From an uncultured Prevotellaceae bacterium (GTDB taxonomy: Bacteria; Bacteroidota; Bacteroidia; Bacteroidales; Bacteroidaceae): a DNA stretch of 46,367 nucleotides. This document shows, piece by piece, positions 21,539 to 28,443 of the stretch; the first letter of the stretch is position 1, and each line of letters starts with the position of its first letter. Below the pieces are notes generated by a model that was given only the letters and a program-made list of their open reading frames with translations, made no database searches and was not told the origin of the DNA. The DNA lies in contig CAMKEM010000020.1 in assembly GCA_946411565.1 (NCBI GenBank), positions 1-46,367 on the forward strand. The letters are read 5' to 3'. The translations under genes and the position numbers were made by a program.

Positions 21539-24500
21539 GAATCATACCTCTTATTCCATAGATCAGTGATACGCAGATAACGATGAGAGCCAGCAGGGCA
21601 ATCAGCATAGTGCCGAAGCCAATTCCCTGCCATCCGTTGCCTATCAGACTAACCATTGCTCCCGAGGCACCCGTCAGCACGGCAAAGAGCGGAGTGATGA
21701 TGTTCTCGCGGAACAGAATCTGCCTTATCCTTGCCTTTGTGAAGCCGATGCATACATATAGCTCAATGGTGGTTTGGCTTGCAACGAGATTCTTCCTCAC
21801 CACGATTATGAGGCAGAAGATGCCGAGGAGCAGTCCGAGCGCACCGAGCGTGAGGAAGATGAGGAGGTACGTGTCAGTAACCTCGAAGAACATCCTCAGC
21901 CTCTCCTGTGTGGAATGGATATCCAGTCCATACTCGCTCATGGCAACCGACAGCACCTCAGATGCAGCATCAGGGTTGCGTGTCTTCACGAGCATCACCC
22001 CCGTACCACTCTCGCGAGGCCATAGGCTGCGGAAGTCCTTGCGCGACATTATGGCATTGCCGTGCAATATGCCTGTGGGATATGTCCCTGCAATCAGCAC
22101 CGGTGCATCATTGCCGTTACCATCCTTATATATAATGGTGTCACCCACTGCCATATTCATACTCCATGTCAGAGCCTCCTCGTCAACATACACGCAAGGT
22201 AAGTCGCACCTCGTCTCTGCAATGCCAAAATCCTGCATCGCCCCTATGTCAGTCCCCAGCACCGTAGGCGTCACCACCCTGTTCAGGTTCATGCAACTTG
22301 CCTCATCCTGTTCATGTCGAAGAAATTGCAGAATGTGGGTGTCGCTTGGCAGATCAAGCAGGGAGAGCTTACGCTTAACGTCGCCATTGTTAAGGTCATA
22401 CTGCACAGGCACACGGCAATCCACGTACAGGTCATACCCACCAGTGGCAGATGCAATCTTATCTTTATCAGAGAAATCGGGACGGTTAAGTCCTACGGCA
22501 AACACGGCGAATACCCCGAGGGCAAGCGAATAGAAAGCAAGGCGGTGGTGCTTGGGTGATAGGAAACCGAATGACACAATCCACATCAACCCACAGATGA
22601 TGAAGACCACCATGTTGTGAAGCCACAGCACGTTGCATAGAACAAGGCCAAGGCAGAGGCACAGGCAAATTGAAAGTTTAGAGTTTAGAGTGGAGGGGGT
22701 AGAGGTTAGAATACCCCCTGAATCCCCCTGCGTAGGGGGAGAGTTTAGAGTGGAGGGGGTAGAGGTTAGAATACCCCCTGAATCCCCCTGCGTAGGGGGA
22801 GAGTTTAGAGTGGAGGGGGGAGAGGTTAGAGTTTCTTGCTCTCTCTTTCCACTTTCCACTTTGCCCTTTACTCTAACCCCTAACCTCTTCCCTCTACCCT
22901 TTGACCTTTGACCTCTCCCCTTTACTCTATTCCACAGCCATCCCCATAGCGAAAGAGCGCATACAATTATGCCTATGAGCCAGCCGAGGAATAAGGTCAA
23001 GGCATTGACATGAAGCGTGAATCCTTCCGTATGCGTTGCACCACTCCACACATTTCCAAGAAGCCATAGTATGAAGGCGGAGTAGAGCACACCAGTAAGC
23101 ACACCCAAAGGAGAGGCGAGGAGAATGATGCTGAATGATTCGCGGAACATAAGCCACCTGATAGTGCGATGAGTGAAGCCCAACTGAGCATAGAGACGTA
23201 GTTCGTCACTACGCTGGGCATACATCTCCGTCAAAGGGTTCAGCATCAGTAATATGGCTGAGAGAATTATGAAGAAGCCTAATGCCATGAACAGACCTGA
23301 GAAATCCGTTCCGCTATTGGCAAGAAGCATTCCGTTTTGTCTTTGTAAATTGAAGACCGAGAGTTTAGAGTTTAGAGTGGAGGGGGTAGAGTTTAGAATA
23401 CCCCCTGAATCCCCCTGCGTAGGGGGAGAGGTTAGAGTGGAGGGGTTAGAGGTTAGAGTTTTTTGTCCTCTCTTTCCACTTTCCACTTTACCCTTTACTT
23501 TACCCCCTAACCTCTCCCCTCTAACCTCAAATCTCAATGCGGTGGCAGAGCCGAACGAATTGCTCCAGTCAGCCTTTACTGCATCATACGCCACGATAGC
23601 CTTTGGCGTCTGTCTGTATCTATGCCAGAAATCCTCATCACTCTTATGTATATGATCCATGTTGATGGGCAGGTCGCTATCCCAGTCCGTACATTTATCC
23701 ACGTTCGTCAGTCCGGGGAAATTGGCAGTAAGCAGACTGTCGCCCATGAAGTCAGAGAGCGGAGCGATAGCCTTCACACGCATTTTCATTTCCTTCGTCT
23801 CAAGGTTCTTAAGGTCGTTGGCATGGAAATACGCCATCCGTACCGAATCGCCCACGCCAACGTGCAGACGCTTGGCGGCATAGTCAGATAATATCATATC
23901 CCTGCCACTGAGCGGTTCACCCTTCCAACGGTTGGTAGCCGTAACGAAAGAGTAAGGCATGGTATCAGTCTTGCATATAATCTCATTAACGAGATAGGCG
24001 AGATACGTGGTATGCGGACTATATGCACGCACTATCTCATCGGGAATGAAAACGCCATCGTATGTCAGGGTAGAGTCAGTAACGTGAAAGCCCGAATACT
24101 CAGGCTTCCATACGGAGGCAAGCATATCTTCCGTCAAATAGTCATCGGCAAGAATCACATTCACCTTCCCCACCAGTTGCATAGCCATGCAAAGCTGTTT
24201 CCTGTTCACGAACACATTGAGAGGGCGTGTCTGCTCATTCTTCAGCAGTATGTTGCCACCCTCCTTCACGTCTTTCACCCCTTTTATGCTGACGCGCATC
24301 TGGGTAGAGTAAGCTTTTGACACGAATAGACTGCCCTTCGGCACAAGACTATGAGCTGGGAGGTGCAGGGCGAGGTGGGTGTTAGGTGTTCTTGCTCTGG
24401 CAAGCATCCCTGTGGGCTGAGCGGGGTGTTGGGTGTTGGGTGATAGAATATTATATAAAGGCTCATTGATCAGAGCCTCACCATCGGTAATTGAATCCGT

Positions 24501-24818
24501 ATCAGTGCCCCATACATATACAGGAATCATTTTTCCGTCAGCCGACACGAAGCCCTGCGTGAGTAGATAGCCGTGAGCATTGGCAAGGATAGGCGAGAGC
24601 AGTACCCTCTCGTCCATAACTCCCATGCCACTCGTAATGACGGTTTCGGCAGAGCCAAGACGTTCATCAACCCTCTCGGAAAGGGTGGCACGGACTGAAT
24701 CACCCAACAGCAGACTACCAGTCAGCACCGCCACCATAATGGTGACGGCAACGACCACCAGACGATAGTAACGTCTGTAATGCTTCCTGCTACTTGATAT
24801 GATTCTTTGTCTATTCAT
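21516..24818 (-). CDS. Large FtsX-type ABC transporter permease with in-frame repeat inserts
   Basis: This 1100-residue inner-membrane protein is the partner of the ATPase at 25050-25736. An N-terminal membrane segment (about 16-38) and a large periplasmic MacB-like domain come first. Then come FtsX membrane segments (SGLFMALGFFIILSAILLML near 490, further segments near 545-640), a second periplasmic domain and a second FtsX module at the end (LLIFLTLGALGLLLGIFC near 985). This double-FtsX layout is that of lipoprotein/lipid extraction or macrolide-type exporters. Two stretches of family A repeat are read in frame, about residues 430-487 and 630-715, both in cytoplasmic or juxtamembrane linkers. 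The second contains a perfect tandem 20-residue repeat. The C-terminal seven residues also come from a repeat. Confidence 0.85.
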   Translation of the reverse strand: MNRQRIISSSRKHYRRYYRLVVVAVTIMVAVLTGSLLLGDSVRATLSERVDERLGSAETVITSGMGVMDERVLLSPILANAHGYLLTQGFVSADGKMIPVYVWGTDTDSITDGEALINEPLYNILSPNTQHPAQPTGMLARARTPNTHLALHLPAHSLVPKGSLFVSKAYSTQMRVSIKGVKDVKEGGNILLKNEQTRPLNVFVNRKQLCMAMQLVGKVNVILADDYLTEDMLASVWKPEYSGFHVTDSTLTYDGVFIPDEIVRAYSPHTTYLAYLVNEIICKTDTMPYSFVTATNRWKGEPLSGRDMILSDYAAKRLHVGVGDSVRMAYFHANDLKNLETKEMKMRVKAIAPLSDFMGDSLLTANFPGLTNVDKCTDWDSDLPINMDHIHKSDEDFWHRYRQTPKAIVAYDAVKADWSNSFGSATALRFEVRGERLGGKVKGKVESGKRGQKTLTSNPSTLTSPPTQGDSGGILNSTPSTLNSKLSVFNLQRQNGMLLANSGTDFSGLFMALGFFIILSAILLMLNPLTEMYAQRSDELRLYAQLGFTHRTIRWLMFRESFSIILLASPLGVLTGVLYSAFILWLLGNVWSGATHTEGFTLHVNALTLFLGWLIGIIVCALSLWGWLWNRVKGRGQRSKGRGKRLGVRVKGKVESGKREQETLTSPPSTLNSPPTQGDSGGILTSTPSTLNSPPTQGDSGGILTSTPSTLNSKLSICLCLCLGLVLCNVLWLHNMVVFIICGLMWIVSFGFLSPKHHRLAFYSLALGVFAVFAVGLNRPDFSDKDKIASATGGYDLYVDCRVPVQYDLNNGDVKRKLSLLDLPSDTHILQFLRHEQDEASCMNLNRVVTPTVLGTDIGAMQDFGIAETRCDLPCVYVDEEALTWSMNMAVGDTIIYKDGNGNDAPVLIAGTYPTGILHGNAIMSRKDFRSLWPRESGTGVMLVKTRNPDAASEVLSVAMSEYGLDIHSTQERLRMFFEVTDTYLLIFLTLGALGLLLGIFCLIIVVRKNLVASQTTIELYVCIGFTKARIRQILFRENIITPLFAVLTGASGAMVSLIGNGWQGIGFGTMLIALLALIVICVSLIYGIRGMIQQLTINN
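22675..22928 (-). repeat. Family A insert in the permease, with perfect 60-base tandem
   Basis: Bases 22681-22740 and 22741-22800 are identical. Each unit encodes the same 20 residues around PPTQGDSGGILTSTPSTL. Flanking sequence (CTAACCTC, CTCTTTCCACTTTCCACTTT) also belongs to the repeat. The whole insert of about 250 bases is open in the gene's frame. Confidence 0.92.
23361..23528 (-). repeat. Family A insert in the permease, first copy in the protein
   Basis: This is an in-frame copy encoding RGERLGGKVKGKVESGKRGQ followed by TLTSNPSTLTSPPTQGDSGG. It ends just before the membrane segment near residue 490. Confidence 0.9.
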
Positions 24819-24853
24819 CTTTGTAAATGTGGCCTCTCCTCCTTCTCTTTTTC

Positions 24854-24977
24854 AAACGCAAAGGCACAGAGACACAGAGTTTTTTATTTTTTTGAACACA
24901 GAATGCACGAAAGAAACGAAAGTTTCGTTTATTCTGTGATTTCCGTGTTCATAATAAATCTTTGCGTCTTTGCGTTT
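24854..24977. repeat. Family B palindrome between permease and ATPase genes
   Basis: This copy lies in the 231-base gap. It is inverted relative to the copy at 25787. Beyond it is a short family A end (GCGAAAGGCATGTTAATTG, 24999-25017). Confidence 0.9.
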
Positions 24978-25049
24978 TAGAATTAGAAAAGAAACGCGAA
25001 AGGCATGTTAATTGTTAATCGGAAAGAGGGCTATTTCAATTTTCAACTT

Positions 25050-25736
25050 TCAATTTTCAATTGTTTTCAATTTGCCATTTGCAAGGCGATATTGTCGTTT
25101 AGCCACACTTGCCATTTCTGCTGAGTGCGTAACCATGATGATTGATGTATGAAGCTCTGTATTCAGCATACGAAACAGATCTGCTACTTGTTTGGCATTG
25201 ACATCATCAAGCTGACCTGTAGGTTCATCGGCAAGAAGGAGCATAGGACTGTTTATCAAAGCCCTGCATATTGCAACGCGCGACTTCTCGCCACCCGACA
25301 GGCAATCCACGCCCCTGTCTGCCAACGTGGAAATCCCCATCATCTCCATCAACTGCATGGCACGCTCCACCGCATCTCGAGGCACAGAACTATGCGTAGC
25401 GAGAAGAGGAAGACAAATATTCTGTATGGCAGATAGTTGAGGTAACAGACGATAGTCCTGAAATACCATGCCTATTTGTTTGTTACGTATCTCTGCTAAG
25501 GCATCCATAGAGTAATCAATCGCCTTTCCATCCAACAGATACGTACCCTCGTCAGGCTTTATAAGCGTGCCAATGACAGAGAGAAGAGTTGTCTTTCCAG
25601 AACCTGACTCCCCCGTTATTGCAATGAAATCACCATTAGCTACATTCAATGACAAACCGTTGAGCACTTTGCGTATGCCCATGCCGTCAGAGTATTGCTT
25701 TGTTATGTTGGAGAGACTGATAAAATTATTTGTCAT
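25050..25736 (-). CDS. ABC transporter ATPase (LolD/MacB type)
   Basis: This 228-residue cytoplasmic ATPase begins at MTNNFISLSN; a longer open frame adds 11 residues from repeat DNA and is not used. Walker A is TGESGSGKT (41-49). The Q loop is VFQDYRLLP, the signature LSGGEKSRVAICRAL, Walker B LLLADEP, and the switch His is in VTHS. It matches the LolD/MacB/FtsE branch, which powers FtsX-type permeases, and the large permease gene follows directly. The two would form an exporter or lipid-extracting complex for the train's product. Confidence 0.93.
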   Translation of the reverse strand: MTNNFISLSNITKQYSDGMGIRKVLNGLSLNVANGDFIAITGESGSGKTTLLSVIGTLIKPDEGTYLLDGKAIDYSMDALAEIRNKQIGMVFQDYRLLPQLSAIQNICLPLLATHSSVPRDAVERAMQLMEMMGISTLADRGVDCLSGGEKSRVAICRALINSPMLLLADEPTGQLDDVNAKQVADLFRMLNTELHTSIIMVTHSAEMASVAKRQYRLANGKLKTIEN

Positions 25737-25786
25737 AAAAAAAGAAATCACCCAACAGTAGCCCCTCACGTTCCTTTTCTAATTCT

Positions 25787-25910
25787 AAACGCTAAGGCGC
25801 AAAGATTTATTTTGAACACGGAAATCACAGAATAAACGAAACTTTCGTTTCTTTCGTGCATTCTGTGTTCGAAAAAATAAAAAACTCTACGTCTCTGTGC
25901 CTTTGCGTTT
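25787..25910. repeat. Family B palindrome between ATPase and propeller lipoprotein genes
   Basis: This is a full-length copy. It is flanked by short inverted arms, CCCCTCACGTTCC on the left and GAGACGGGTGAGGG on the right. Confidence 0.9.
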
Positions 25911-25945
25911 GAAAAAGAGACGGGTGAGGGCTAACTGTTTTGTTG

Positions 25946-27193
25946 CTACTGAAACTTCATTATCGTTCCTCTACTTGTCAAAATGTAGAAGCACCCTGGA
26001 ATTACGGCAGGAGAGGCAATGATTTGCTCTCCTGAATCATAGTGCCACAGCTCCTTGCCATCACTTATGTCGAAGAGCGAGATATGTCCATCCTTAGTGC
26101 AGACAATTACCTTGTCGTCGCATACAATCGGGGAACTCTCGCCAGTTATGCCACGCAGCAGTTTGCGCCAGCGCAACTTACCGTCAAAACGTTCAAAGCA
26201 ACTTATGTACCGCTCACCAGTAAATGCGAGTACGGCATCACGCGCAGCTGTCGGCATTGATACCAGTCCCGAGGCATCATCCTCCCCTTCCTTGTTCACC
26301 TCTACGAGCTTGCGATGAGATGCAAAGCGACCATCCTTCAGTCTGATTTCGTAGATATTGCCGTTATAGTCAGCCTCGTATGCTATATCGCCCAATATGG
26401 CAGGCGAGGCAGGGAGGTAGGTGTCGAGTTGCAGCGAATCGGTACAAAGTCCAGTGGAGCAATCCACCATCCTCAACCAGGTATCGCAACCGCCAAACAC
26501 CATGTAGTTGCGCCATACGGCAGCCGTTCCGTTGATGTAATAGCCTGTGGCATGCCTATTCTGCATTTTGCCCGATTTCGCATCAAGAACATACATACTG
26601 CCATCGTAGCTTCCAATGAGGATGTTTAGAAGACCCCCTGAATCCCCCTGCGTAGGGGGAGAGGTTAGAGTGGAGGGGTTAGAGGTTGGAGCGAAAGGCA
26701 TGTTAATTGTTAATTGTTCATTGTTAATTGTTAATTTAATTAGGTTTGGCGAACCAGATATCTGTCCAAGCGTCTCAAAATCCCATAGCAGTTTTCTATC
26801 CTTTAGGGATAGCGCATTCACGAAACCATCAATCCTGCCCACATAGAGCACGGAATCACTTACGATGAACGAAGCCTCAATAGGAGTGTTGAAGTCGAAG
26901 ACGAGCGCGGAGTCACCCTCTGCAGAAAAACTTCTGAGCCTACCTTTGCGGTCGATGGTATATACCACTCCATCACATACAATCGGAGAAGCCACCGTGC
27001 GTGTCTGTACCGTTTTGCTCCATTGCAGTTGAGGCACTGTCGGCACGCTGCACTCTGAATTGCCCGAAAGCGATGGAGAGCCACGGAAGATAGTCCAGTT
27101 GTCTGTCCGCATATTGTCAGGCAGGTCACTGATGGCAGAGCAGCTATACAAGGAACAGAGCACCAGTAGGGCAAATATCAGCGATTTTCTCAT
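25946..27193 (-). CDS. PQQ-like beta-propeller lipoprotein with in-frame insert
   Basis: This 415-residue protein begins at MRKSLIFALLVLCSLYSCSA, a type II signal peptide with a lipobox cysteine. A much longer open frame upstream overlaps the preceding gene and is discarded. The propeller blades are clear (VVYTIDRKGRLRSFS, SMYVLDAKSGKMQ, VCTKDGHISLFDISDGKELW). About 37 residues of family A repeat lie in frame after SPNLI, between two propeller strands, in a loop that is normally short. The start overlaps the end of the iron-sulfur protein gene by 50 bases, so the two are co-translated. The protein would be anchored in the outer or inner membrane. Confidence 0.85.
   Translation of the reverse strand: MRKSLIFALLVLCSLYSCSAISDLPDNMRTDNWTIFRGSPSLSGNSECSVPTVPQLQWSKTVQTRTVASPIVCDGVVYTIDRKGRLRSFSAEGDSALVFDFNTPIEASFIVSDSVLYVGRIDGFVNALSLKDRKLLWDFETLGQISGSPNLIKLTINNEQLTINMPFAPTSNPSTLTSPPTQGDSGGLLNILIGSYDGSMYVLDAKSGKMQNRHATGYYINGTAAVWRNYMVFGGCDTWLRMVDCSTGLCTDSLQLDTYLPASPAILGDIAYEADYNGNIYEIRLKDGRFASHRKLVEVNKEGEDDASGLVSMPTAARDAVLAFTGERYISCFERFDGKLRWRKLLRGITGESSPIVCDDKVIVCTKDGHISLFDISDGKELWHYDSGEQIIASPAVIPGCFYILTSRGTIMKFQ
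26624..26735 (-). repeat. Family A insert in the propeller lipoprotein gene
   Basis: The encoded peptide begins LTINNEQLTINMPFA and continues with NPSTLTSPPTQGDSGGLL. It is in frame and lies between propeller strands ending SPNLI and starting ILIGSYDGS. Confidence 0.92.
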
Positions 27194-28214
27194 CAACGTT
27201 CTTCTTACTTTCCTCTGGAATAACCACCTGCATGTCGAATCCTCGGTGCATGAATGTGAAACCATCCATTGAGTTATATACACATAGTCCGCAGCGAATA
27301 CACTTGGCAGGCTCGAAATATAGTCGGTCTTTAATGTGTATCTGCTTCTTAACTTCCTGATGCGAAGCAACGCCATAGCGTGGAGTCTTGATGTGGGCAT
27401 CGGTAGCCAACTGTCGGAGTTTACACTTGTTACTTCCCTCGCAAGCGCAGTGAAGGCATCGTGAAGGTTGACTATAAACATCCTTAAGCCATTCTTTTTC
27501 TGCATAAGTATATCTTCCAAGCCTTGAAGTGAATACATTCTTTGATATGTTTGCTTCGCGCTTCACGCTTCGTCCTTCACTCTTCACTCCTTGTCTTTGA
27601 GCTATCTCTGCAAGAATTTCTCTTATCGAAACACTCTCATCCACAGTCCCTCGTCTGCAGGCTTTCTCGCATGGTGCCTTGCATTGGGCGCAGGGGAGGG
27701 CTGGGGTAGAGGTTAGAAGACCCCCTGAATCCCCCTGCGTAGGGGGAGAGGTTAGAGTGGAGGGGGTAGAGGTTAGAGCGAAAGGCATGTTAATTGTTAA
27801 TTGTTCATTGTTAATTGTTAACCTTAAGATTGAAAAAGCCTCATCCAACATCCCACGGTCATAGTAAAGCAGAACCTGTGCAACATCTATCCCAGAAGGA
27901 CATACTATTGTGCATGGAGCCTCACAATCGGCACGATGATCGCTCAGCAGAAGTTCAAGCGACATCTTGCGAAGAGCGAGAACCTCCTCCGTATCAGTTT
28001 CTATGCTCATACCCTCCTGTGGATATGTGGAGCAACTCGGAATCATCTGACCGTTGGCAACATTCTTCACCATACATACCATGCACGAAGCCTGATGCTC
28101 CATGTCACGACCATAGCATAGCGAAGGGATGTTATAGCCAAACCTTTGCAGTTCATCTATCAGAGGCAATTCTGCTGATACCTCTGTTTCTTTGCCATTG
28201 ACTAATATTCTCAT
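27144..28214 (-). CDS. NuoG-like 2Fe-2S/4Fe-4S electron carrier with in-frame insert
   Basis: This 356-residue cytoplasmic protein has an N-terminal plant-type 2Fe-2S domain with Cys33, Cys44, Cys47 and Cys61. Next is a domain like the N-terminus of GltD/dihydropyrimidine dehydrogenase: Cys97, Cys101, Cys105 and, after an insert, Cys175, Cys178, Cys182, Cys186. The C-terminal part has further clusters (CLHCACEGSNKC, CIRCGLC, Cys348). The molybdopterin domain of true NuoG or formate dehydrogenase is absent. About 38 residues of family A repeat (132-169) separate the two cysteine groups of the middle domain. It sits directly downstream of the NuoEF fusion and probably receives its electrons. 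Confidence 0.82.
   Translation of the reverse strand: MRILVNGKETEVSAELPLIDELQRFGYNIPSLCYGRDMEHQASCMVCMVKNVANGQMIPSCSTYPQEGMSIETDTEEVLALRKMSLELLLSDHRADCEAPCTIVCPSGIDVAQVLLYYDRGMLDEAFSILRLTINNEQLTINMPFALTSTPSTLTSPPTQGDSGGLLTSTPALPCAQCKAPCEKACRRGTVDESVSIREILAEIAQRQGVKSEGRSVKREANISKNVFTSRLGRYTYAEKEWLKDVYSQPSRCLHCACEGSNKCKLRQLATDAHIKTPRYGVASHQEVKKQIHIKDRLYFEPAKCIRCGLCVYNSMDGFTFMHRGFDMQVVIPEESKKNVDEKIADICPTGALFLV
27706..27821 (-). repeat. Family A insert in the NuoG-like gene
   Basis: The in-frame peptide LTINNEQLTINMPFALTS and PSTLTSPPTQGDSGGLL occupies residues 132-169, between two cysteine groups that in the family together hold iron-sulfur clusters. Confidence 0.92.
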
Positions 28215-28223
28215 AAATTGAAA

Positions 28224-28262
28224 TCAGCCCCTCACCTGCCCTTCGGGCATCCTCTCCCCTTC
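28224..28262. repeat. Family C half repeat
   Basis: CCCCTCACCTGCCCTTCGGG with the GCCCTTCGGGC hairpin lies just upstream of the NuoG-like start and next to a family B palindrome. Confidence 0.7.
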
Positions 28263-28270
28263 TCTTTTTC

Positions 28271-28393
28271 AAACGCAGAGACGCAGAGTTCTTTTTTTTT
28301 CGAACACGGAAATCACAGAACAAACGAAACTTTCGTTTCTTTCGTGCATTCCGTGTTCATAATAAATCTTTGCGCCTTAGCGTCTTAGCGTTT
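28271..28393. repeat. Family B palindrome between NuoG-like and NuoEF genes
   Basis: This is a full copy in the 229-base gap. A family A end follows (GCGAAAGGCATGTTAATTG, from about 28410) and runs to the end of the NuoEF gene. Confidence 0.9.
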
Positions 28394-28443
28394 AGAATTA
28401 GAAAAGGAACGCGAAAGGCATGTTAATTGTTAATTCTTAATTG

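Noticed and set aside
21583..22533. A long plus-strand open frame inside the permease gene
   Set aside because: It is antisense to conserved FtsX-type sequence and its composition (Ser/Pro/Arg-rich) is that of a shadow frame.
22681..22800. CRISPR or intein at the tandem repeat
   Set aside because: There are only two adjacent identical units with no spacers, and no splicing motifs of inteins are present in the encoded peptide.
27194..27538. N-terminal extension of the propeller lipoprotein
   Set aside because: The extension overlaps the NuoG-like gene in another frame, while the internal start at 27193 gives a proper lipoprotein signal peptide.
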